Part shown: positions 8,616-16,067 of the stretch, piece by piece | Position numbering within the stretch: position 1 is the first letter of the stretch | How the letters are laid out: every line of letters starts with the position of its first letter | Assembly (NCBI GenBank): GCA_045577655.1 | Contig: JAZNIU010000019.1 | Location: forward strand, 1-24,138 | DNA: 24,138 nt | DNA from: RGIG7450 sp045577655 | GTDB lineage: Bacteria > Bacillota > Clostridia > RUG12999 | Direction: 5' to 3' | Position numbers and translations under genes: made by a program | The notes under the pieces: model-generated | Told to the model about the DNA's origin: nothing | Seen by the model: the letters and a program-made list of their open reading frames with translations, nothing else | The model's database searches: none

Positions 8616-9635
8616 ATGACTGATACAAGAAAAGGAAAAGATTTTGGCGGAGTTATTTTAAATTACGCCTTGTATATAGTGTTGGGGGCAATGATTCTGG
8701 CAGTTATTATTGCAGACCCATCTTTTATATCGATTAAGAACATAACAAACATTTTAAGTCAGGCGTCGACAAGAGGAATACTTGCACTTGGAGTCGCCGG
8801 GCTGATTGTGCTCCAGGGGACAGACCTTTCAGTTGGCCGTGTGCTTGGACTTTGTGCAATTATTTCTGCTTCTCTTCTGCAATCTGCCTCCTATGCTTCC
8901 AGAATGTACGCAAATTTACCGGTACTTCCTCTTATTGTTCCGCTTATAGTTTCGGTGATAATAGGTGCAGTTTTCGGTATGATTAACGGGTTTGGTGTGG
9001 CAAAACTTAAAGTACATGCCTTTATTATAACGTTGGGAACGCAGCTTATAGCCTACGGACTTTCCTGTATATATATAGACAGACCGCCCCTTGGTGCACA
9101 GCCAATAGCAAACCTGGACGAAAGGTATGTAAATTTCGTTACGGGGTCCTTTAAACTGGGGAGCGTGGAACTTCCATATCTGATATTTTATCTTATAATT
9201 GTGGCAATCGTCATGTGGTTTATATGGAACAAAACAACGCTGGGCAAAAACATGTTTGCCATTGGCGGCAACCCCGAGGCTGCGGCGGTATCGGGCGTTA
9301 ATATTGTAAAAAATATTATGATAATATTCATAATTTCCGGAGCTCTTTACGGGCTTGCAGGGTTTCTGGAAGCGGGTCGTGTCGGTTCTGCCACCAGTAA
9401 TACCGGCATTAACTACGAACTTGATGCAATCTCTGCGTGTGTGGTAGGCGGTGTATCCTTTTCGGGAGGGGTGGGAACAATTCCCGGGGTGTTGCTCGGA
9501 ACACTGATATTGCAGTTTATAAATTATGGGCTTAACTTTATAGGCATCAGCCCATATTATCAATATATAATAAAAGGTCTGATAATTATTTTTGCAGTTT
9601 CAATAGACGTCAGAAAATATCTTGTAAGAAGGTAG
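8616..9635 (+). CDS. mglC: Galactose/methyl-galactoside ABC importer permease (MglC type)
   Basis: This hydrophobic protein of 339 residues has about 8-10 membrane helices of the BPD_transp_2 family. The family-typical segment AIGGNPEAAAVSG lies about two thirds along, followed by a run of glycine-rich helices. It forms the membrane channel with MglA and receives sugar from MglB. AAGGAG lies about 10 bases before the ATG. It is the last gene of the operon, and a strong terminator starts right after the stop. Confidence 0.92.
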   Translation: MTDTRKGKDFGGVILNYALYIVLGAMILAVIIADPSFISIKNITNILSQASTRGILALGVAGLIVLQGTDLSVGRVLGLCAIISASLLQSASYASRMYANLPVLPLIVPLIVSVIIGAVFGMINGFGVAKLKVHAFIITLGTQLIAYGLSCIYIDRPPLGAQPIANLDERYVNFVTGSFKLGSVELPYLIFYLIIVAIVMWFIWNKTTLGKNMFAIGGNPEAAAVSGVNIVKNIMIIFIISGALYGLAGFLEAGRVGSATSNTGINYELDAISACVVGGVSFSGGVGTIPGVLLGTLILQFINYGLNFIGISPYYQYIIKGLIIIFAVSIDVRKYLVRR

Positions 9636-9636
9636 G

Positions 9637-9665
9637 AAACGGGTTGCATTAGCAACCCGTTTTTA
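9637..9665 (+). terminator. Rho-independent terminator of mglBAC
   Basis: ACGGGTTGC (9639-9647), loop ATTA, and GCAACCCGT (9652-9660) form a perfect 9-bp stem followed by TTTT. The T-tract runs directly into the -35 box of the next promoter. Confidence 0.92.
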
Positions 9666-9694
9666 TTGACAAAAAAAGCAGGGTGTGATAAAAT
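9666..9694 (+). promoter_or_regulatory. Sigma-A promoter of the second polysaccharide operon
   Basis: TTGACA (9666-9671) is separated by 17 bases from TAAAAT (9689-9694), with an extended TGn element at 9686-9688. This is close to consensus and lies 34 bases before the glycosyltransferase start. Confidence 0.85.
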
Positions 9695-9728
9695 ATTTTA
9701 TATATAGGTATTTTTAAGGGGAACGATT

Positions 9729-10964
9729 ATGAAGATATTATTTATCACAATAGGCCAGACAAACGATTTGTCTGCAAAATCTATATACCCCGACCTCATA
9801 CGAGAAATTAAAAGAAGAGGGCACGAGATTGTTCTTATAAGAGTAGGCGGACAACCCGAGAAGTGTTATACAGACTACGGAACAAGGGTTATAAATATAT
9901 GTCTTGACGGTATCCGCGGCAGTGTTTCAGGCGTGAAAAAGGGGATAGCATACCTGGTTTTTCCCTATCTTGTGATGAGAAAAATTAAAAAATATCTTGG
10001 GCGGGAGAAATTCCATGCTGTTATATACTCAACTCCGCCGGTTACCATCTCAAAGCTTATAGAAAAGCTTAAGAAAAAATATAATAATGCGATGTTTTAC
10101 TTGCTTCAGAAAGACTATTTTCCGCACATTGCGGCAGATACCGGCACTTTTTCAAGGAATGGCATTATATTTAAAATTTTCAGATTTTATGAGAAAAAGT
10201 TATATAGAATATCCGATTTTATCGGGACAATGTCGGAGGGTTGCAGGCAGTATCTGATAAAAAACAACCCATACATAGATATAAATAAAGTGGAAATAAA
10301 CCCTAATGCACTGGACATTTCAATGCCACACATTTCGGGATATCGTGAGAAGATAAGAAATCAGTTCGGCATAGCAAGTGACAAAGTAGTTTTTCTGTAT
10401 GGTGGTAACATCGGACGTGCCCAGGGAGTGGAGTTTATCGCACGAGCGATAAATAAATGTCGCGATATAGATAGAGCACATTTTCTTATAATTGCTTCGG
10501 GTGAAGACAAGGCGAAAATGGAGAAAATGCTGAAAGATGTTCAGAATATTACTATTCTGGACTATATGGAAACGGCCCAATATGAAAAAATGGTAAGCGT
10601 CTGCGACGTTGGACTGGTGTTTTTATACTACGGGCTTACGGTGCCCAATATCCCCTCCAGAATCTTGCCTTATATGGAATACGAAATGCCGATACTAAGT
10701 GCGGAAGACACCGCTACCGATCTTGGAGAAATTATTGAAAAAAATGGCTTAGGGCTCTGGTGCTACAGCAACGATCCTGAACTTTTCAGACAACATGTGG
10801 AAAAGCTTGCCCAAGATGACGAGCTCAGGAAAACGCTTGGCAAAAACGCAAAAAGATTTCTTGAAGAAAATTATACTACGGAAATTTCGTGTGATATTAT
10901 TTTTAAACATATAGTTGAGGAAGTTGAAGATGCAAAACAGTTTAAACACCCGGAACTTTTTTAA
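9729..10964 (+). CDS. GT4-type glycosyltransferase (WbuB-like)
   Basis: A 411-residue GT-B-fold glycosyltransferase. The N-terminal half starts as an acceptor domain (MKILFIT..., then RRGHE) and includes a STPP segment. The C-terminal half has a sugar-nucleotide donor region: GG-IGRAQG, then PSRILPYMEYEMPIL and GLGLWC. This layout resembles WbuB-type enzymes found with fnlABC clusters, some of which transfer L-FucNAc. A role in adding FucNAc to a lipid-linked repeat is therefore plausible but inferred from capEFG 5 kb upstream. AAGGGGAA precedes the ATG. The 3' end overlaps the next gene by 35 bases. Confidence 0.85.
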   Translation: MKILFITIGQTNDLSAKSIYPDLIREIKRRGHEIVLIRVGGQPEKCYTDYGTRVINICLDGIRGSVSGVKKGIAYLVFPYLVMRKIKKYLGREKFHAVIYSTPPVTISKLIEKLKKKYNNAMFYLLQKDYFPHIAADTGTFSRNGIIFKIFRFYEKKLYRISDFIGTMSEGCRQYLIKNNPYIDINKVEINPNALDISMPHISGYREKIRNQFGIASDKVVFLYGGNIGRAQGVEFIARAINKCRDIDRAHFLIIASGEDKAKMEKMLKDVQNITILDYMETAQYEKMVSVCDVGLVFLYYGLTVPNIPSRILPYMEYEMPILSAEDTATDLGEIIEKNGLGLWCYSNDPELFRQHVEKLAQDDELRKTLGKNAKRFLEENYTTEISCDIIFKHIVEEVEDAKQFKHPELF

Positions 10965-12186
10965 TATAGAAGATGAAACCTGGATCTGTCTTAGCTTGTG
11001 GACGCTTATAACATACGAAAGCATAGTCGGTTCAATAAACAAACTTTTCAATATGTTTGTGGAATCGGGATTTGTCTGGGACAGCGCTATATATGGTGCA
11101 CTTTCAGCAATAGTAATTTTGCTCGGAACTGCGGCGGCAGCAAAACGTCTTAAGAGAAGAGATTATCTTGTAATGGGATTTATAATTTTCTTCTGGCTGA
11201 TGAGTTTTCTTTTGAATGAAAATGCAAGAATTATTTTAAAACTCTATTACTTTAAACCGGTTATGATTGAAGGAATGTGCGGAATAATCTGTTTTGCACA
11301 TATTGCTGACTGGAAAAGGTTTTCTAAAATCGGAATGATATATTGTTCTATAGGTCTTACTATGTTCTTAGGAACAATGTGGAACAGTATAATTACCGGG
11401 CTGAAATTTGAGTATATGTCAACTGCATATGGTAACGTTGCAGTTGTAATAGGAATGTTGTGGATTTCTCTGAAGAAAAAAAACATATTTGCGTATGTAT
11501 TAAGCGCGCTTTCTATTGTAACGCTTGTTGTTATAGGCTGCAGAGGTGCTCTGCTGTGTGCAGTGATATATCTGGCAATAGAATTTTTGTTTAACATAAA
11601 TATAAAAGCATATTTTAAAATTCTGGCAGGAGTTTTGGCGCTGGTTGTGTTTTTAAATATTGAACCAATATTGTTGCAACTTCAGACAGTTCTTGATAAG
11701 TACGACTATGATATACGAATTGTAAATATGTACATGGACGAAAACATTACATATGACAGCGGTAGAGAAGTTTATCATGAGCAGGCACGTGAGGTTATAA
11801 AAGAAAATCTTATAATAGGTTGTGGAGCTGCGGGTTCTTCATATCCGCTATATGAAAAAGTTAAAGGCGGACCGCCAATTGGAGTTGAAAGGACTTATTC
11901 GCACAATCTGATATATGATATACTTATGGATTTTGGAATATTTATCGGAGGAGCAATTCTTCTTGCACTTATTATACTGATAGTACGGGCGTATTTTAAA
12001 GTCAGGAAACAAGAAGCTGTCAGTGTACTGTTTATTTTCTTTTCTGCTACAATTCCGAAACTTATGTTCTCAAGCACATACATAGGCGAACCCATTTTCT
12101 TTATGTTTATCGGGCTTTTGATGAATTTAAACTTTGAGTATTTGGACAACCAGGAATCTGATAAGCGGGGTGCAGAAAATGCTTAG
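10930..12186 (+). CDS. O-antigen polymerase/ligase family membrane protein (Wzy/WaaL type)
   Basis: This 418-residue protein has about ten or more hydrophobic segments and one long outer loop (roughly residues 245-330). That loop holds GREVYHEQAREVIKEN, then GCG, and ends in SHN with H325 before an aromatic/acidic helix, the pattern of the Wzy_C domain. Such proteins polymerise repeat units or ligate glycans at the outer face of the membrane. With a flippase and glycosyltransferases in the neighbourhood, polymerase is the better guess. ATG 10930 follows AGGAAG by 6 bases; a TTG at 10915 is less likely. It overlaps the glycosyltransferase by 35 bases and the next gene by 8. Confidence 0.85.
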   Translation: MQNSLNTRNFFNIEDETWICLSLWTLITYESIVGSINKLFNMFVESGFVWDSAIYGALSAIVILLGTAAAAKRLKRRDYLVMGFIIFFWLMSFLLNENARIILKLYYFKPVMIEGMCGIICFAHIADWKRFSKIGMIYCSIGLTMFLGTMWNSIITGLKFEYMSTAYGNVAVVIGMLWISLKKKNIFAYVLSALSIVTLVVIGCRGALLCAVIYLAIEFLFNINIKAYFKILAGVLALVVFLNIEPILLQLQTVLDKYDYDIRIVNMYMDENITYDSGREVYHEQAREVIKENLIIGCGAAGSSYPLYEKVKGGPPIGVERTYSHNLIYDILMDFGIFIGGAILLALIILIVRAYFKVRKQEAVSVLFIFFSATIPKLMFSSTYIGEPIFFMFIGLLMNLNFEYLDNQESDKRGAENA

Positions 12187-13357
12187 CAGCGAACAAAGAT
12201 ATATGATACATCTGCTGGCTTGTGCCATAAGGGAAAAAACACCTGAAAACCCGCCCGACGAACTTTTGTGGGGGAAACTGTACGAGCTTTCGGACGAGCA
12301 GAAAATACTTCCCATAATATTTGATGCTGTAAGAAAACTTCCGGAAGAAAAAAGACCTCCTGCTGACCTTTTGGGGAAATGGGGACAGGCGACAATGACC
12401 TGTGCATACTTTTTCTCAAAACAAGTCGGTGCAATGAAAAACCTGTTTGAACACGCCAATGTTTCAGGTGCGGACATGCTGGCTCTTAAAGGGTATGTTA
12501 TAAGAGAACTTTACCCCGTCCCTGAACTTCGAACCATGAGCGACTGTGATGTAATTATAAAAAAAGAACAGCTGGAACTTGTGAAAAATGTGTTTGCGGG
12601 CGAAGGCTACAGCGTATCGCGCGAGCTGGAAACTACGGTAGAATTTGGCAAAGAAAACTTTCTTAAATTTGAAACCTTTTATGAGGTTTTTTCAGGGATT
12701 GAAAAAAAGGCGGAATTCGACTGTGATATGTGGAAAAGCTCCAAGCCTCTTGTGGGAGAACGCGTGAGAAAACCCTCAAATGAGGATATGCTGGTACACC
12801 TTGTTGCACATCTTGCAAAACATGCACGAAAAAAGGGAGCAGGGGTACGCAACATTGCAGACATTGTGCTTTTCATTGAAAAAAACATTATAGATTTTAA
12901 CTATGTTATTGACAAGTTAAAGCTTCTTAATCTGGAAAAATTTTTCTACGGACTACTTGATACGGCGAGGGTATATTTTGATATGTTGCCCCCTTTAAGC
13001 TATCCTCGGCAGGATGAGAAAATGCTTGAGCATTTTGTTAATTTTACATCAAAAAACAGTGTGTACGGTGTTATGGACAATGTTTTTATATACGATGTGA
13101 AAAAAGCAAAAGGGAACAAATTTCTTAAAATAAGAAACTATATTGAAAGGTTTTTCCCACCGGTTGAAAAGCTTACCGCATCATATACATATGCAAAAAA
13201 ACGCCCCGTTTTGCTGCCGGTGGCGTGGGTGCACAGGCTGTTTAAAGCGGTTTTCATTGACAAAAGATCAATAAAAACAAACATAGACAATATGCGGACG
13301 GCCGCAGAAAAAATTGAAGGGCAGACAGAATTTTTAGAATATTTTGATCTTGATTAA
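12179..13357 (+). CDS. Nucleotidyltransferase-like protein (PF14907 type)
   Basis: A soluble 392-residue protein. The segment LKGYVIRELYP with K104-G105, followed by LRTMSDCDVII with D122 and D124, matches the uncharacterised nucleotidyltransferase family NTP_transf_5 (PF14907). K-G and D-x-D are the pol-beta-type nucleotide and metal site. A second conserved-looking stretch, HLVAHLAKHARK-GAGVRNIADI, lies near residues 210-235. Members often sit in polysaccharide clusters, but no substrate is known to me. ATG 12179 follows GGGGTG; an in-frame start at 12134 would lie deep in the upstream gene. It overlaps that gene by 8 bases and precedes the PfoR-like gene by 22. Confidence 0.8.
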   Translation: MLSSEQRYMIHLLACAIREKTPENPPDELLWGKLYELSDEQKILPIIFDAVRKLPEEKRPPADLLGKWGQATMTCAYFFSKQVGAMKNLFEHANVSGADMLALKGYVIRELYPVPELRTMSDCDVIIKKEQLELVKNVFAGEGYSVSRELETTVEFGKENFLKFETFYEVFSGIEKKAEFDCDMWKSSKPLVGERVRKPSNEDMLVHLVAHLAKHARKKGAGVRNIADIVLFIEKNIIDFNYVIDKLKLLNLEKFFYGLLDTARVYFDMLPPLSYPRQDEKMLEHFVNFTSKNSVYGVMDNVFIYDVKKAKGNKFLKIRNYIERFFPPVEKLTASYTYAKKRPVLLPVAWVHRLFKAVFIDKRSIKTNIDNMRTAAEKIEGQTEFLEYFDLD

Positions 13358-13379
13358 AGACATAAAAGGAAATGATAAA

Positions 13380-14441
13380 ATGAACAGATTTAAAGTTTTT
13401 TTAAAAAGAAAAAATATTGTATTTTCAGCTAAAAGATATGGAATAGATGCACTTTCCGCTATGGCACAGGGGCTTTTTGCTTCTCTGCTGATAGGAACAA
13501 TCATCAGCACTCTAGGTAAACAGCTTGGATTAGATGTGCTTGTGGAAATTGGAAATTTTGCTTCATCGGTTAAAGGCGCTGCAATGGCAATTGCCATAGG
13601 ATACGCACTTCAGGCGCCTCCGCTTGTTCTGTTTTCTCTTGCAGCGGTGGGAAGCGCTGCTGACGCGCTCGGCGGCTCGGGTGGGCCTCTTGCGGTGCTC
13701 ATTATTGCAATAGTTGCGGCAGAACTCGGCAAAGCAGTGAGCAAAGAAACCAAAATTGATATACTTGTTACTCCTATTGTTACAATCTGCAGCGGTGTCA
13801 TACTGTCAATATGGTTTGCACATTATATTGGCGATGCTGCAAATGCAGTAGGAAATGCAATTATGTGGGCAACAGAACTTCACCCGTTTTTGATGGGGAT
13901 TATTGTTTCTGTTATAGTGGGAATTGCGCTGACACTTCCTATAAGCAGTGCGGCAATATGCGCAGCGCTTGGACTTACAGGCCTTGCCGGCGGAGCAGCG
14001 GTTGCAGGCTGTTGTGCACAAATGGTTGGTTTTGCTGTTATGAGCTTTAAGGAAAACAGATGGGGCGGTCTTCTTGCCCAGGGAATAGGCACCAGCATGC
14101 TGCAGATGGGCAATATTGTTAAAAACCCTAAAATATGGATTGCTCCGACGCTGGCATCTGCCATAACGGGACCAATCGCTACCTGCCTGTTTAAACTTGA
14201 AATGAACGGAGCGGCAGTTTCTTCCGGTATGGGAACCTGTGGTTTTGTAGGACAAATCGGCGTATATACCGGTTGGCTCAATGACATTGCCAATGGAAGC
14301 AAGATGGCGATAACAGCTTTTGACTGGATTGGACTTGTGCTTATTTCATTTGTTCTTCCTGCAATACTTACATGGCTTTTGTCCATTCCCTTAAGAAAAA
14401 TCGGCTGGATAAAAGAAAACGACCTTAAACTTGATTTATAA
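13380..14441 (+). CDS. PfoR/PTS_EIIC_2 family integral membrane protein
   Basis: A 353-residue protein with about nine or ten hydrophobic segments rich in Ala, Gly and Ile. After a basic N-terminus it shows repeated glycine motifs (ADALGGSGGP, LPISSAAICAALGLTGLAGGAAVAGC) and NRWGGLLAQGIGTSMLQM. These fit the PTS_EIIC_2 family (PF13303, COG3641), whose founder PfoR was named a putative toxin regulator in Clostridium perfringens. It lacks any PTS IIB or IIA domain, so sugar transport is unproven. ATG 13380 follows AAAGGA by 9 bases. It is the last gene of the polysaccharide operon and has a terminator right behind it. Confidence 0.82.
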   Translation: MNRFKVFLKRKNIVFSAKRYGIDALSAMAQGLFASLLIGTIISTLGKQLGLDVLVEIGNFASSVKGAAMAIAIGYALQAPPLVLFSLAAVGSAADALGGSGGPLAVLIIAIVAAELGKAVSKETKIDILVTPIVTICSGVILSIWFAHYIGDAANAVGNAIMWATELHPFLMGIIVSVIVGIALTLPISSAAICAALGLTGLAGGAAVAGCCAQMVGFAVMSFKENRWGGLLAQGIGTSMLQMGNIVKNPKIWIAPTLASAITGPIATCLFKLEMNGAAVSSGMGTCGFVGQIGVYTGWLNDIANGSKMAITAFDWIGLVLISFVLPAILTWLLSIPLRKIGWIKENDLKLDL

Positions 14442-14447
14442 TACAAG

Positions 14448-14484
14448 AAAAGCAAGTATTTTCTAAAAAATACTTGCTTTTTCT
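14448..14484 (+). terminator. Rho-independent terminator of the second polysaccharide operon
   Basis: A 15-bp stem pairs 14448-14462 with 14467-14481 around the loop CTAA, followed by a short T-rich tail. Its right arm contains the -35 box of the tRNA promoter. Confidence 0.9.
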
Positions 14485-14502
14485 TTAGTGGTGTGATATA
14501 AT
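14474..14502 (+). promoter_or_regulatory. Promoter of tRNA-Val
   Basis: TTGCTT (14474-14479), 17 bases, and consensus TATAAT (14497-14502) with an extended TGA element at 14494-14496. It lies 32 bases before the mature tRNA. The -35 box is inside the right arm of the preceding terminator. Confidence 0.85.
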
Positions 14503-14534
14503 CGGTAAAGTGGTTAGGAAAACCGGAAAGTTAT

Positions 14535-14610
14535 GGGCGCATAGCTCAGCTGGGAGAGCATCTGCCTTACAAGCAGAGGGTCACAGGTTCGAGCCCTGTT
14601 GTGCCCACCA
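14535..14610 (+). tRNA. tRNA-Val (anticodon UAC)
   Basis: A full 76-base cloverleaf. Acceptor GGGCGCA pairs with TGTGCCC (one G-U). The D arm is GCTC-AGCTGGGA-GAGC, the anticodon stem TCTGC/GCAGA holds loop CTTACAA with anticodon TAC, and the T arm is ACAGG-TTCGAGC-CCTGT. The discriminator A and the CCA end (14608-14610) are encoded. It is a single-gene unit with its own promoter and terminator and reads GUA (and other GUN) valine codons. Confidence 0.97.
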
Positions 14611-14614
14611 CATT

Positions 14615-14645
14615 GCGGCAAGTTCTTAAAGCTTGCCGCTTTTTC
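14615..14645 (+). terminator. Rho-independent terminator of tRNA-Val
   Basis: GCGGCAAG (14615-14622) pairs with CTTGCCGC (14632-14639) around a 9-base loop and is followed by TTTTT. It begins 4 bases after the CCA end. Confidence 0.9.
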
Positions 14646-14680
14646 TATGACTAAAATATTTTGTAAATGAAGGGAAAATT

Positions 14681-15976
14681 ATGAACGTAATACTTTCTGT
14701 ATCGGTGGCGCTTCTGGCAGGCCTTCTGATGTCAAGAGTTTTTAAAAAATTTCATCTGCCGTCTGTTACATCCTATCTTATTGCAGGTGTGCTTATAGGA
14801 CCATATTGTCTTGGTGCACTGAAGCTTGAAGGGCTTGGATTTACCTCCATTTCAGAAGTGGAGATGCTTTCCACCGTTTCGGAAGTGGCGCTTGGGTTTA
14901 TCGCATTTTCCATTGGAAGCGAATTTAAGCTGTCCGAACTTAAAAAAACAGGCAGACAAGCACTTGTCATAGGTGTTTTTCAGGCGCTTGTTGCAACCTT
15001 GCTGGTAGATGTGGCACTCTATTTACTCTACCTTGCAATGCCGGGCAAGCTTTCACTTCCCCAGATTTTAACACTTGGCGCAATTGCAACGGCTACGGCA
15101 CCTGCGGCAACTCTTATGGTTGTTCGCCAGTATAAAGCGGACGGGCCGCTTACAAAACTTCTGCTACCTATTGTTGCTCTGGATGATGCAGTAGGTCTTA
15201 TTGTTTTTGCAGTATCTTTCGGAATAGCAAAAACGCTTATGGTAGGAACGGTTGATATTGTTTCAATTGTTGTTAACCCTCTTATTGAAATAATATGCTC
15301 GCTTGGGCTTGGAGCCGTTATGGGCTGGGTGCTCACACAACTTGAAAAGCTTTTCAACTCCAACACCAACCGACTCAATCTCACAATAGGCATGGTTTTC
15401 TTAACAGTTGCGTTTGCGACACTTAAATTTGATGTCGGTCATTTCCATATCGGTTTTTCATCGCTTTTGACCTGTATGATGCTGGGAACAGTTTTCTGTA
15501 ATATATGTCCTCTGGCGGACGATTTGATGGGAGCTGCGGACAAATGGACATCACCCATTTTTGCAACATTTTTTGTAATCAGCGGTGCAGAACTTGAACT
15601 TGGGGTTTTCTCCGACCTTGCTATTGTTGCAATAGGCATGGTTTACATAATTTTCAGGTCGTTGGGAAAATATTTCGGTACCTTTGCCAGTGCAAAAGCG
15701 ACAAAATGCTCGCCGAAGATTTGCAAATATCTTGGAATTACATTGCTTCCGCAAGCGGGAGTTGCTCTTGGAATGTGTGTAACGGCAATGCAACTTGGCG
15801 AGGCGGGACATCTTATAAGGAATGTTACCCTGTTTGCTGTGCTGATATATGAGCTTGTGGGACCGCTGCTTACAAAAATGGCGCTCACTGCTGCGGGAGA
15901 AATAAAACCAATGGAAGAACATATTAAAAACCGCAGGCAAATTAAACTTGGTGAAATACAAAATCAAAATAAATAA
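14681..15976 (+). CDS. Cation/proton antiporter, CPA2 type
   Basis: A 431-residue membrane protein with about 12-13 helices of the Na+/H+ exchanger family (PF00999). The broken-helix segment TATAPAATLM is followed by ALDDAVG with D168-D169, the paired acidic residues of the ion site in electrogenic CPA2 antiporters. A TrkA-N or RCK regulatory domain is absent; the protein ends in a short charged tail. It would exchange Na+ or K+ for H+ across the cytoplasmic membrane; the ion is not determined. GAAGGGAA precedes the ATG. No clear promoter was found between the tRNA terminator and the gene. A hairpin after the stop overlaps the next gene's promoter. Confidence 0.88.
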   Translation: MNVILSVSVALLAGLLMSRVFKKFHLPSVTSYLIAGVLIGPYCLGALKLEGLGFTSISEVEMLSTVSEVALGFIAFSIGSEFKLSELKKTGRQALVIGVFQALVATLLVDVALYLLYLAMPGKLSLPQILTLGAIATATAPAATLMVVRQYKADGPLTKLLLPIVALDDAVGLIVFAVSFGIAKTLMVGTVDIVSIVVNPLIEIICSLGLGAVMGWVLTQLEKLFNSNTNRLNLTIGMVFLTVAFATLKFDVGHFHIGFSSLLTCMMLGTVFCNICPLADDLMGAADKWTSPIFATFFVISGAELELGVFSDLAIVAIGMVYIIFRSLGKYFGTFASAKATKCSPKICKYLGITLLPQAGVALGMCVTAMQLGEAGHLIRNVTLFAVLIYELVGPLLTKMALTAAGEIKPMEEHIKNRRQIKLGEIQNQNK

Positions 15977-15983
15977 AAAAGAG

Positions 15984-16012
15984 TTGCAAAAAAACGAAAA
16001 ATTTGTTATAAT
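15984..16012 (+). promoter_or_regulatory. Sigma-A promoter of the E2-like membrane protein gene
   Basis: TTGCAA (15984-15989), 17 bases, and consensus TATAAT (16007-16012) with an extended TGT element at 16004-16006. Transcription should start near 16019, inside the hairpin that follows. Confidence 0.88.
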
Positions 16013-16048
16013 GTGTAGGGAAACATTAGTTTCCCTGCACATTTTTTT
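16013..16048 (+). terminator. Hairpin with U-tract overlapping the start of the downstream transcript
   Basis: GTGTAGGGAAAC (16013-16024), loop ATTA, and GTTTCCCTGCAC (16029-16040) form a 12-bp stem with one G-T pair, followed by A and seven Ts. It can terminate the antiporter transcript. A transcript begun from the 15984-16012 promoter would keep only the inner 7 or so pairs plus the U-tract, so weak attenuation of the next gene is possible. Confidence 0.8.
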
Positions 16049-16067
16049 GTCAAAGGATGGAGATTGT

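Noticed and set aside
8916..9563. Minus-strand open frame (215 codons) opposite mglC
   Set aside because: A shadow of a hydrophobic permease gene; Tyr/Lys-rich translation, no ribosome binding site, no recognisable motif.
15551..16042. Minus-strand open frame (163 codons) opposite the antiporter end
   Set aside because: It would start inside the terminator hairpin and its translation is low-complexity; the antiporter frame explains the region.
15948..16067. Extension of the E2-like protein upstream to 15948
   Set aside because: The open frame runs through the promoter and hairpin; the signals at 15984-16062 place the start at 16068.
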